Source: Chloroflexia bacterium (GTDB taxonomy: Bacteria > Chloroflexota > Chloroflexia > Thermomicrobiales > UBA6265). From it: DNA of 19,203 nucleotides. The notes beneath the pieces are model-generated. The model worked only from the letters and a program-made list of their open reading frames with translations, was not told where the DNA came from and made no database searches. This document shows, one piece after another, positions 1 through 7,379 of this stretch; within the stretch, counting starts at the first letter, position 1, and the number at the start of each line of letters is the position of its first letter. The stretch spans positions 1-19,203 of the forward strand of contig JACCVE010000329.1 of NCBI GenBank assembly GCA_013698285.1, written 5' to 3'. Both the position numbers and the translations under genes were made by a program.

Positions 1-247
1 GAACGACCGGCCGGACGCGCCGGCCCGAACCGACCGGCCCTTCCGCGACCGTGACGATCGCCCGCCCTTCCGGGCTCGCGACGACCGGGGCGGTCCCCCG
101 CGTCGCCCTGCCGAGGGGCCGGACAACCGGTCGTTTGACCGTGGCCCACGGCCGCTCCGGGACGACGACCGCGGTCCTCGCCCGGCCCGCGACGACGACC
201 GTGCCCCACGCCCGGCGCGAGATGACGATCGCGGCTTCCGCCAGTAG
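1..247 (+). CDS. C-terminal tail of a D/R/P-rich protein (5' truncated)
   Basis: Reading from base 2, the frame stays open from the left edge to a TAG at 245-247, giving 81 visible codons with no start inside the window. The visible part is low-complexity and rich in Asp, Arg, Pro and Gly, with blocks such as RDDDRGPRPA. It ends in three tandem copies of a ten-residue unit and a final Gln. Such charged tails are known at the C-termini of RNA-binding proteins, DEAD-box helicases among them, where they help bind RNA, but no catalytic domain is visible here, so function is not assigned. A strong palindrome lies 41 bases after the stop. The codon-periodic repeats, the clean stop and the hairpin behind it favour a real gene end; identity is unknown. 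Confidence 0.6.
   Translation, partial: NDRPDAPARTDRPFRDRDDRPPFRARDDRGGPPRRPAEGPDNRSFDRGPRPLRDDDRGPRPARDDDRAPRPARDDDRGFRQ
158..244 (+). repeat. Three tandem ~30-base coding repeats
   Basis: Two full 30-base units (158-187 and 188-217) and a 27-base final unit (218-244) are in frame with the partial gene. They encode RDDDRGPRPA, RDDDRAPRPA and RDDDRGFRQ. Differences fall partly at third codon positions, which suggests selection on the protein repeat. More degenerate versions lie upstream in the same frame. Confidence 0.6.
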
Positions 248-288
248 GGCGACTGCCCGCGGCGGGGATGATCTTCATCCCGATGACG

Positions 289-330
289 CGAGAACGGGTC
301 CTGGTCAACGTTGACCGGGACCCGTTCTCG
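289..330. terminator. 42-base near-perfect palindrome, likely bidirectional terminator
   Basis: The 21-base arms pair outward from the central AACGTT with a single mismatch pair (302 with 317, a T-G that can wobble on one strand). It sits between two convergent gene ends, 41 bases past the stop at 247 and 42 bases past the minus-strand stop at 373. A long hairpin between convergent genes is typical of a shared terminator. No clear T-run follows on either strand, so intrinsic termination by the usual model is not proven. A dyad bound by a protein is the alternative. Confidence 0.6.
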
Positions 331-372
331 TCGTTCGTCCCCCACGTCGCGAGGGTAAACGAGCAGCCTCGG

Positions 373-603
373 TCAGTCGTCCCACCACGTGCTGGCGACA
401 CACCGGCCGATCCTGGTCGCGGGTGTGGCGGTCGATGCGGGAAGGGTCAGATGTGTCCCATCGAATGGGATGGACGGGGGCACGGATGCGTCGGCGACAC
501 CGGCCGAGACCGCGGGACCGTTCCTCGTCATCACCAACTCGGCAGGCACGGCGGGGTCTGACTGCTGCGTCATCTCCGCCGGGGCGTCGAATGTCGCGGA
601 CAT
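373..603 (-). CDS. Small protein of unknown function (76 aa)
   Basis: I do not recognise this protein. The ATG at 603-601 has a good ribosome binding site seven bases upstream, and codon third positions are strongly G/C as in the neighbours. The product is Ser/Thr/Ala/Pro-rich with no membrane helix or signal peptide. It has one Cys, near the C-terminus, and ends in CVASTWWDD. The open frame runs further upstream to 927, but that stretch has no ribosome binding site near its start and overlaps rpiA, so the internal ATG is preferred. It is separated from rpiA by 247 bases and its stop faces the palindrome. It could be a small regulatory or structural protein. A modified-peptide precursor is conceivable from the tail, but no modifying enzyme is visible nearby. 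Confidence 0.5.
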   Translation of the reverse strand: MSATFDAPAEMTQQSDPAVPAELVMTRNGPAVSAGVADASVPPSIPFDGTHLTLPASTATPATRIGRCVASTWWDD

Positions 604-610
604 GAACTGA

Positions 611-618
611 CCTTTCCC
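611..618 (-). promoter_or_regulatory. Ribosome binding site of the 76-aa gene
   Basis: The minus strand reads GGGAAAGG, with AAAGG ending seven bases before the ATG at 603. It supports the internal ATG over the longer open frame that continues upstream. Confidence 0.5.
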
Positions 619-841
619 GAGAACCGTACAGCGGTCCGCCATTGGACGTTGCGAGACGGGCGCGGTGAGGCTGCGACGCTCTGGGGCGGAGGGGGGCGAG
701 TGCAGTTCCCAGGTGGGCTCGGAGGGCCGCCAATCGTGGGAGCGGCCACGGGAGTCCGTCACGATCGGCGTCATCAACGCGGGGTGAATGCCAGGCCGCC
801 CGATGTCGTCGTATGCCGGGACGGGGGACGATCGCGCCGGG

Positions 842-859
842 CGCCGGCCGCTACCGGCG
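842..859 (-). terminator. Small hairpin over the rpiA stop
   Basis: CGCCGG and CCGGCG form a perfect six-base stem around a six-base loop that contains the rpiA stop codon. It could help end the pathway transcript, but there is no T-run and short GC stems are frequent in this DNA. Nothing else is clear in the 604-841 spacer. Confidence 0.2.
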
Positions 860-1537
860 AATCGACCGAGTCTCAGCGGCCGGGTCGACGACCAGGATCT
901 CATCCGCCATCCCGGCGAACACGCCATGCTCGACGACCCCGACCACCTCTTTGATCGCCCGGCTCAGGACGCGGATGTCAGGTCCGCCGGGGATCACCCC
1001 ATCCAGGATCACGTGTCCACCGTCGGTCATGAACGGCTCGCGTTCACCGGTCGGGACCCGGAGATACGTCTCCAGGCCCAATCCCCGGAGTCGAGCCGCC
1101 GTCGATTCCCAGGCGAATGGGATCACTTCGATCGGGAGCCGCGCCCTGGTGCCCAGCCGGGGGACAAGCTTTTCGGAGGCGACGATGATCAGGTAGCGCC
1201 GCCCGGCCAGGGCGATGATCTTCTCCCGCAACAGGGCCCCGCCGAGACCCTTGATCAGGTTCAGATCGGGGTCGACCTCGTCCGCCCCATCGACCACCAG
1301 GTCGAGCAGGGGCGTTTGGTCGAGGCCACGCAATGGGATGCCGAGACCATTGGCGAGCATGGCCGTACGGACCGAGGTCGCGACACCGACCACCGACAGG
1401 CCCGTCGCCACCCGACGACCGAGAGCCCGGATGAAGGCTTCGGCCGTCGAGCCCGACCCGAGGCCAACGGTCATGCCATCCTCGATCCGGGCCGCGGCCA
1501 CCTCGCCGAGCTGGTCGAGTCGGGACGGATCAGCCAC
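851..1537 (-). CDS. rpiA: Ribose-5-phosphate isomerase A
   Basis: This enzyme interconverts ribulose 5-phosphate and ribose 5-phosphate in the cytoplasm, the last step in this cluster. The 228-residue product has the RpiA family length and motifs: GLGSGSTA at 25-32 (phosphate loop), DGADEVDP at 83-90 holding the active-site Asp pair, and KGLGGALLREK at 96-106 with the expected Lys and catalytic Glu. The usual KGGGGA is KGLGGA here, a mild change. An EHGVF motif lies near the C-terminus. The start is a GTG at 1537-1535 that overlaps the end of pgl by eight bases, with only a weak upstream AGGCGA, so translation probably depends on coupling to pgl. It is the last gene of the pathway block. Confidence 0.95.
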   Translation of the reverse strand: MADPSRLDQLGEVAAARIEDGMTVGLGSGSTAEAFIRALGRRVATGLSVVGVATSVRTAMLANGLGIPLRGLDQTPLLDLVVDGADEVDPDLNLIKGLGGALLREKIIALAGRRYLIIVASEKLVPRLGTRARLPIEVIPFAWESTAARLRGLGLETYLRVPTGEREPFMTDGGHVILDGVIPGGPDIRVLSRAIKEVVGVVEHGVFAGMADEILVVDPAAETRSIRR

Positions 1538-2351
1538 CTGTCGCGTCGCCTAATTGAGCGGCAGCGGCCGCATCGACCAGCCAGCGGAGCCGCCCGCCCG
1601 TGGGCCGGATAAGCTGGGATGGGAGGTCGTCCACCCGGTCAGGTCCGAAGAGCACATCGCGCAGGACACCGGCCTTCGCCGCCCCGCCGACCAGGAAGAC
1701 GATCTCACGGCCCGCGTTGAGGAGGGGAGGGGAGAACGTCAGCCGGGTGGCATCGAGTTTGGCCACGTGGTGGGCGACGACCAGGGCCTCGGTCTCATGC
1801 ACGGCCTTCGTGCCGGGGAACAACGAGGCGGTGTGCCCGTCGTCACCCATCCCGAGGAGGACGAGGTCGAAGACCGGCACGGTGTCTGTCTCTCCGGTGA
1901 CCGTGCGCAAGCGAGTCGCATAGACATCGGCCGCGAGGGCCGCGTCGGACAGCTCGACCGGGAACGGGTTGATCCGGCTCGGCTCGACGGGCACCTCGTC
2001 GAGGAACGTCCGCATCGCCACCCCGGCGTTGCTCTCGTCGCTCTCCAGCGGCACCCACCGTTCGTCACCCCAGAAGAATTCGATGGACGCCCACGGGACC
2101 TTCGACCGGTACGGTTCCGCGGCCAGGAGTTCACCCATCCGCCGGGGTGTGGTGCCGCCCGAGAGGGCGACCAGTGCCAATCCCCGGGCATCAACGGCCT
2201 GGGAGACGATCTCGGCGAACGCGGCAGCCGCCGCCCGGGCCAGCGCCTCCGAGTCGGCGAAGACCGAGACCTCGCCCCTTTCGCCCGCCGAGATTGTCGT
2301 GATTGGACCGTGATCGCCCGTGGACATCGGTGCTGCCGCCCCCCCGGTCAT
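1530..2351 (-). CDS. pgl: 6-phosphogluconolactonase
   Basis: This enzyme hydrolyses 6-phosphogluconolactone to 6-phosphogluconate, between zwf and gnd in the oxidative branch. The 273-residue product has the DevB/Pgl (NagB-like) motifs: SGGTTPRR at 64-71, FWGDERWVP at 93-101 and LGMGDDGHTASLFPG at 166-180. The chosen ATG at 2351-2349 overlaps the opcA stop as ATGA, with a G-rich stretch five bases upstream. A further upstream ATG at 2378 would lengthen the overlap to 31 bases, and an internal ATG at 2327 would shorten the protein to 265 residues. The N-terminal Gly/Ala-rich segment is not conserved family sequence, so the exact start is the only weak point. Confidence 0.94.
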   Translation of the reverse strand: MTGGAAAPMSTGDHGPITTISAGERGEVSVFADSEALARAAAAAFAEIVSQAVDARGLALVALSGGTTPRRMGELLAAEPYRSKVPWASIEFFWGDERWVPLESDESNAGVAMRTFLDEVPVEPSRINPFPVELSDAALAADVYATRLRTVTGETDTVPVFDLVLLGMGDDGHTASLFPGTKAVHETEALVVAHHVAKLDATRLTFSPPLLNAGREIVFLVGGAAKAGVLRDVLFGPDRVDDLPSQLIRPTGGRLRWLVDAAAAAQLGDATGG

Positions 2352-3652
2352 GTCGTCCCCCGATCCGGCGCCGCCCACCGGCTGGCGAGGTCGAGGGCCA
2401 GTTCGTAGACTTTATCCCATCCCCCCTCGTCGAGCGCCACGCCGAGCAATTCGGCATCACTCGGGATCGGGGCCAGGACGACCCGGCTGACGTGGGGAAG
2501 GTCACGGCTGTTGCTCGATGTCGTCAGGTCGGAGGCGGAGGTCCGCGCGACCGAGAAGGTCCCCGAGTGTGGCCCTCCGGTGCGGAGGGTGATCGCGCCG
2601 AGACCATCCGCGAAGTTGCTGTCGTAGTGGGGCCGGAGACGGATCACGGCGTTGACGACGGACCTGTCGTCGGGCTGGGTCGAGAGGGGCAACCGGTAAC
2701 CGGTCCGCGTCCGCTCGATCGGCCCCGTCGGCACCCAGCCGAGGGAGCCCACTAGCCATCCCGCCACCAGTAATGCCGCCGAGAACCCCGACGTGCCGCG
2801 CTCGTTGGCCGGTGCGTAGACAATGTCGACATCGGTGATCGTGTTGAGGGCGTGTCGAGTCGTCGGTGAATCGAAGAACTGGGCGACGAGCTGGCGCCAG
2901 ATCGTCAGCCGTTGCCAGACGAAGTCAGACACCCGCGGACACCGGGACCGGGAGGTGGTCAGGGCCCGGATGGCGGGCAGGCTCTCGCGCATCCGGGAGA
3001 GCGACGCGGTATCGACGATCACGTCGTCCATGATCTCGGCGAGGTTCCGGAAGATCGAGCTGGGGACGATCCCGTCCCCGGGCCACCAGAGATAGTCGGC
3101 CAACTCGGAGACGAGGAGCGGCGACGCGACGCTGGCAAAATCTTCCGCCATCGAGGGGTTGACCTCAACCGTGATCATCTCGAACCGGATCGTCGACCGG
3201 TGCTTCGCGGCCGGCTGTTCGAGTATCGAGGCCCGGATGGTGAACGCGTCATCACCCTCCGGCTGAGACTCGTTGAGGATCAGGAGGATCACCCGGGCCG
3301 GTTGAAAGTCTGGTAGGCCGACGATGGCCCGTTCGAGCCGCTCGGCTTCCCGGGGCGACCGCGCCACGGCGACCACGTTGACGGTCGAGGAGCGCGTCAT
3401 CAGTTGGGCGGTGTGGACGCCACGTCCACTCTCGTGGCCGTCGTCTCTGCCCGCCACGGGTGCGGTCGGATCTTGGACCGGCTGGCCAGTACCCTCGGCT
3501 CGCTGCCCCAGGGCGGCCCACAACGCGCCCATTTCCGCGTTCACCCTCGCCATGTCGACCGTCGGGGCGCGCCACTCACGCGCCGGGACCGCCAACGCGT
3601 CCGTCAGGTCGCGGTCGAGGGGAGCCGACCGGCGTCGCTTCACGATGGCCAT
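2348..3652 (-). CDS. opcA: Glucose-6-phosphate dehydrogenase assembly protein OpcA
   Basis: OpcA is an accessory protein needed for assembly and redox control of glucose-6-phosphate dehydrogenase in cyanobacteria and actinobacteria. The 434-residue product shows the family hallmarks: a central segment of the type SSTVNVVAVA, FQPARVILLI at 116-125, and DYLWWPGD at 186-193, followed by a stretch with conserved Asp and Ser (DDVIVDTASL near 209-218). The N-terminal 80 residues are variable and partly low-complexity. It lies directly downstream of zwf (103-base gap), the usual arrangement, and overlaps pgl. The ATG at 3652 has AAGGAA nine bases upstream. Family assignment is firm; whether it activates this Zwf is inferred from position. 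Confidence 0.9.
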   Translation of the reverse strand: MAIVKRRRSAPLDRDLTDALAVPAREWRAPTVDMARVNAEMGALWAALGQRAEGTGQPVQDPTAPVAGRDDGHESGRGVHTAQLMTRSSTVNVVAVARSPREAERLERAIVGLPDFQPARVILLILNESQPEGDDAFTIRASILEQPAAKHRSTIRFEMITVEVNPSMAEDFASVASPLLVSELADYLWWPGDGIVPSSIFRNLAEIMDDVIVDTASLSRMRESLPAIRALTTSRSRCPRVSDFVWQRLTIWRQLVAQFFDSPTTRHALNTITDVDIVYAPANERGTSGFSAALLVAGWLVGSLGWVPTGPIERTRTGYRLPLSTQPDDRSVVNAVIRLRPHYDSNFADGLGAITLRTGGPHSGTFSVARTSASDLTTSSNSRDLPHVSRVVLAPIPSDAELLGVALDEGGWDKVYELALDLASRWAAPDRGTT

Positions 3653-3755
3653 GTCCGGGAGTTCCTTCCTCGCTGGGGACGGGCGTCAGCTCGCCATCTG
3701 GCACCGGCGACGTGGCCCGTCGCAGGCCGCTGGACGACCCGTCGAACGGCAGGCG

Positions 3756-5420
3756 TCACGGGCGGCGCCACCGGCGGCCATCTCGCTCGATGAGGTCGTC
3801 CGCCTCGCGAGGACCCCAGCTCCCCGACTCGTAGGGGACGGTCGGCGTCGCCCCGTCGTCCCAGCCATCCAGGATCGGTTGGACCAGGGACCAGGCCGTC
3901 TCGACCTCGTCCCGCCGGGCGAACAGCGTCGGGTCACCCAGCATCGCGTCGAGTAAGAGTCGCTCGTACGCGTCCGGGCCCGCCTCGCCGAACGAGGCGC
4001 CGTAGAAGAAATCCATCCGGACCGTCCGCAGCCTGGTCGTCGGACCCGGCACCTTGGCGGCGAAGCGGAGGGCGATCCCCTCGTCCGGTTGGATCCGCAT
4101 CGTCAACACGTTCGGCGCGACGTCGGTCACGTCGGTCCCTGCCATATTCTGGAACATCAGATGCGGGACCTTCTTGAACTCGATCGCGATTTCGGTCACC
4201 CGTCGTGGCAGCCGCTTACCGGTGCGTAGGTAGAACGGCACGTCCGCCCACCGCCAGTTGTCGATCTCCAGCTTCAGGGCCGCGAACGTCTCGGTCGCCG
4301 ACTCCGCCTCGACGCCACGTTCGGTCCGGTAGGAACCGACGTGGCGTCCACCGCTCGACCCTCCGACGTACTGGCCACGGACGGTCTTGACGGATACCTC
4401 GTCCCCGGTCGGAGGTTTGACCGAGCGGAGGACCTTCACCTTCTCGTCGCGGACGGCGTTGCCGTCGAAATTAGCGGGCGGCTCCATCGCGACCACGGTC
4501 AGGAGTTGCAGGATATGGCTCTGGACCATGTCCCGCAGGGCACCCGCCTCCTCGTAGTAGCCGCCGCGCCCCTCGACGCCGATCGCCTCGGCGGCGGTGA
4601 TCTGGACGTGGTCGACATACGATCGGTTGAACACCGGCTCGAAGAGGATATTGGCGAACCGGAAGGCGAGGACGTTCTGGACCGTCTCCTTGCCGAGATA
4701 GTGGTCGATCCGGTAGATCTGTCGTTCGGAGAAGACGGCCGCCATCTCCTGGATCAGGCCCCGGGCACTGGTGATGTCGCGTCCGAACGGCTTCTCGATC
4801 ACCACCCGGTGCCAGTTCTCGTTCGGGTCGGAGAAGATGTCCTGCCGCTTCGCGACGCCAGATCCACCGAGGTTGGCGATGATCGGGGTGAAATAGCTCG
4901 GCGAGGTCGCCAGATAGAACAGGCGGTTCCCACCTGTCCGCCGTTCCTCGTCGATGGCGGTCAACCGCTCTCCCAATGTGACGTAGAGGCCGGGGTCCTT
5001 GAAATCACCCTGCACATAGCGGAGGCCCCGGGCGAACATCGCCCAACTCTCTTCGGTCACCTGGGTGCGGGCCGACTTGGTGACCGCTTCCTTCATCACC
5101 GCCCGGAAGTCGTCGTCTGACCAATCGCGGTGCGACACGCCGACGACCGAGAACCCCTCGGGCAGGGGGTGGTCGACAGCGAGGTCGTAGAGGGCGGGCA
5201 TCAGCTTGCGGGCGGTCAGGTCTCCGGTGACCCCGAAGATGACCATCGTGCAGGCGTCGGGGACCCGGTCGAACGGCATCCCGGCTCGCAGCGGGTTGCC
5301 GAGCGGACCAGTCTGGCGACTCGCCTCCTGTCGGGCATAAAGGTATTCGTGCTCGAGCGATTGACCGGTCGGCGCAATACCCTCCCCGGCCTCGGGGATG
5401 ACGGGAGTGGTCACAGTCAT
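3756..5420 (-). CDS. zwf: Glucose-6-phosphate 1-dehydrogenase
   Basis: This enzyme oxidises glucose 6-phosphate to 6-phosphogluconolactone with NADP (or NAD), the entry step of the pathway. In the 554-residue product the nucleotide loop FGVTGDL is at 62-68, EKPFG at 209-213, and the substrate signature RIDHYLGKE at 237-245. DMVQSH places the likely catalytic His at 302, 62 residues after His240, the same spacing as in the Leuconostoc enzyme. FGVTGDL instead of FGASGDL, and the NPLR segment before it, resemble the actinobacterial type. About 40 residues precede NPLR with no recognised domain. The ATG at 5420 is preferred over a GTG at 5432 because GAGGTG lies nine bases upstream of the ATG and the GTG falls inside that leader. 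Confidence 0.96.
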   Translation of the reverse strand: MTVTTPVIPEAGEGIAPTGQSLEHEYLYARQEASRQTGPLGNPLRAGMPFDRVPDACTMVIFGVTGDLTARKLMPALYDLAVDHPLPEGFSVVGVSHRDWSDDDFRAVMKEAVTKSARTQVTEESWAMFARGLRYVQGDFKDPGLYVTLGERLTAIDEERRTGGNRLFYLATSPSYFTPIIANLGGSGVAKRQDIFSDPNENWHRVVIEKPFGRDITSARGLIQEMAAVFSERQIYRIDHYLGKETVQNVLAFRFANILFEPVFNRSYVDHVQITAAEAIGVEGRGGYYEEAGALRDMVQSHILQLLTVVAMEPPANFDGNAVRDEKVKVLRSVKPPTGDEVSVKTVRGQYVGGSSGGRHVGSYRTERGVEAESATETFAALKLEIDNWRWADVPFYLRTGKRLPRRVTEIAIEFKKVPHLMFQNMAGTDVTDVAPNVLTMRIQPDEGIALRFAAKVPGPTTRLRTVRMDFFYGASFGEAGPDAYERLLLDAMLGDPTLFARRDEVETAWSLVQPILDGWDDGATPTVPYESGSWGPREADDLIERDGRRWRRP

Positions 5421-5429
5421 ATGTCTTCT

Positions 5430-5435
5430 CACCTC
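5430..5435 (-). promoter_or_regulatory. Ribosome binding site deciding the zwf start
   Basis: GAGGTG on the minus strand ends nine bases before the ATG at 5420. The alternative GTG at 5432 overlaps this site, so the shorter protein is preferred. Confidence 0.65.
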
Positions 5436-5449
5436 GTGGTCTGAAGTTA

Positions 5450-5466
5450 GCCGTCGATCAGACGGC
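5450..5466 (-). other. Hairpin in the gnd-zwf spacer
   Basis: A perfect six-base stem (GCCGTC/GACGGC) with a five-base loop lies about 30 bases upstream of the zwf start. The 188-base spacer between gnd and zwf is the longest inside the pathway block, so the hairpin might mark processing, attenuation or an internal transcript start. No convincing promoter boxes are seen beside it. Confidence 0.3.
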
Positions 5467-5608
5467 GAGATGGCGCCGGGCGATACGGCATCGATTCAGG
5501 TCGCCGAGCGCCACCGACGCGGGACAACCAGCCGTTCCCCGTAGAGTCGGGCTCGTCCAGTGCCGATCACCGTGTCGAAGGATGTCGCGCACCACGCCAC
5601 CACACAGG

Positions 5609-7324
5609 CTAGAAATCCTGTTTCTTGATCGCTCCGGGCGTCTTGGAGCCCCGTTCTTCCGCGTCCGGCTGGAGCGCCGCGCCGGCGTCCGGTTCCATGA
5701 CATCCCGCATCTTGGTCTCGTCCGGCAGGATGCCGCCCCGTGGTGAGCGGTCACCCTCACCCTCGCCACCGGCCCAGGCCTGGCGGCTGGACGGGGCGGA
5801 GGCGACCGTCTCTGGCCCACCGACCGGCGCCCAGACGGTGTGGAACGTCCCCTCCTTGTCGAGGCGCTTATAGGTGTGGGCCCCGAAGAAGTCGCGCTGG
5901 CCCTGGATCAGGTTCGCCGGCAGGCGTTCTTGGCGGTAGGTATCGACATAGTCGAGCGAGGCGCTAAGGGCGGGACAGGGAATGCCGTGGGCCCGAGCGA
6001 CCTGGACCACTGCCCGGCACCCCGCCATGCTGGCGTTGACGGTCGGGGCGATGTTCTCGGCGATCAGCAGGTTGTCCAGCGTGGCACCGGAGTCGCCCGA
6101 GAACGCTTCCCGGATCGGGTCCAGCAAGGCAGCCCGGATGATGCAGCCGCCCTTCCAGATCCGGGCGATCTCGGCGAGGTCTAGCCCGTACTCGTAGGTC
6201 TCGGACGCCGCCGCGAGCAGGGCCATCCCCTGCGCGTACGAGGAGACCTTCGCGAAGTAGAGGGCGTCCTCCAGGGCGTCGATCAGGCGTCCCTTATCGG
6301 CAGGATCGCTGGACAAGAGGGGAGGGGTCGCCTCGGCGCCCCCGGCGCCGTCGTGCTCCGGCCCCCGCAGGATCGCGCTGGCCCGGACGCGCTCGGCCTT
6401 CCGCGAAGACATGCTGCGCGCCATCACCGCCGCGTCGATGGTAGGGATCGGGGTGCCCAGTTCCAGCGCGTTCTGGCTCGTCCAGCGGCCAGTACCCTTC
6501 TGCTCGGCCTGGTCGGCGATCACGTCGACCAGCGGTTGGTCCGTCTCCGCATCGACGAAGTCGAGCACGCTGGCGGTGATCTCGATCAGGAACGAGGCGA
6601 GCTTGCCCCCGTTCCACCGTTCGAAGACATCGGCGATCTCCGGCGCCTTCATCCCGAGGGCGCGCCGCATCACGTCGTAGGTCTCGGCGATCAGTTGCAT
6701 ATCGCCGTATTCGATCCCGTTATGAACCATCTTGACGTAGTGGCCAGAGCCTCCCGAACCGATGTGGGTGACGCACGGCCCGGCCTCGGTCTTCGCGGCG
6801 ATGGCGACCAGCATGGGTTCTAGGGCAGCGTAGGCGCCCGCCGGGCCCCCCGGCATCAGGCTGGGCCCCCAGAGTGCCCCCTCCTCGCCGCCGGACACAC
6901 CCATCCCAACGAACTGGAAACCGGCGGCGGTGAGTTCCTTCGAGCGCCGCTCGGTGTCCGGGAAAAACGAGTTGCCGCCATCGATGATGATGTCGCCCGG
7001 ATCGAGGAACGGGATAATCTCCTCGATCACGGCATCGACCGGTGCCCCGGCCTTGACCATCAATAGGACGCGGCGAGGCCGCGCCAGAGACGCGACGAAC
7101 GTGGCGATGTCGAAGGCGCCCGTGATGGTGGTGCCAGCCGCCGCACCGTCGAGGAAGGCGTGAGTCTTGGCCTCGGTCCGATTGTAGACCGACACCTGGA
7201 ACCCGTTGCGGGCGACGTTCATGGCAAGGTTTTCGCCCATCACGCCGAGGCCGACCAACCCGAGGTCCGCCTCCTGGCCCGGTCGCGTGACGTCGCTCGT
7301 CTGGCGGGTGGCCGTCTCCGTCAT
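5609..7324 (-). CDS. gnd: 6-phosphogluconate dehydrogenase with C-terminal extension
   Basis: This enzyme oxidatively decarboxylates 6-phosphogluconate to ribulose 5-phosphate, yielding NADPH. The 571-residue product carries the NADP loop GLGVMGENLAMN (25-36), DIIIDGGNSFFPDTERR (111-127), VSGGEEGALWGPSLMPGG (143-160), and KMVHNGIEYGDMQL (198-211) with catalytic Lys198 and Glu205. WKGGCIIRAALL is at 390-401, and the C-terminal QRDFFGAHTYKR at 476-487. The family normally ends soon after this last motif (about 470-490 residues). Here roughly 70 more residues follow, low-complexity and charged, ending GAIKKQDF. The ATG at 7324 is chosen because GGGAGG lies nine bases upstream; the ATG at 7333 directly abuts that site. 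It sits 55 bases after tal. Confidence 0.95.
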   Translation of the reverse strand: MTETATRQTSDVTRPGQEADLGLVGLGVMGENLAMNVARNGFQVSVYNRTEAKTHAFLDGAAAGTTITGAFDIATFVASLARPRRVLLMVKAGAPVDAVIEEIIPFLDPGDIIIDGGNSFFPDTERRSKELTAAGFQFVGMGVSGGEEGALWGPSLMPGGPAGAYAALEPMLVAIAAKTEAGPCVTHIGSGGSGHYVKMVHNGIEYGDMQLIAETYDVMRRALGMKAPEIADVFERWNGGKLASFLIEITASVLDFVDAETDQPLVDVIADQAEQKGTGRWTSQNALELGTPIPTIDAAVMARSMSSRKAERVRASAILRGPEHDGAGGAEATPPLLSSDPADKGRLIDALEDALYFAKVSSYAQGMALLAAASETYEYGLDLAEIARIWKGGCIIRAALLDPIREAFSGDSGATLDNLLIAENIAPTVNASMAGCRAVVQVARAHGIPCPALSASLDYVDTYRQERLPANLIQGQRDFFGAHTYKRLDKEGTFHTVWAPVGGPETVASAPSSRQAWAGGEGEGDRSPRGGILPDETKMRDVMEPDAGAALQPDAEERGSKTPGAIKKQDF

Positions 7325-7333
7325 CGTCGTCAT

Positions 7334-7339
7334 CCTCCC
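7334..7339 (-). promoter_or_regulatory. Ribosome binding site deciding the gnd start
   Basis: GGGAGG on the minus strand lies nine bases before the ATG at 7324 and immediately next to a second in-frame ATG at 7333, which is therefore a poor start. Confidence 0.6.
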
Positions 7340-7379
7340 AGGGCACACCCCGGTCACCGCCGCGGCGGGCGAATCGGCA

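Noticed and set aside
373..927. A longer 184-codon minus-strand frame containing the small gene
   Set aside because: The upstream part overlaps rpiA, is Arg/Pro/Ser-rich in the way of a shadow frame, and has no ribosome binding site, whereas the internal ATG at 603 has one.
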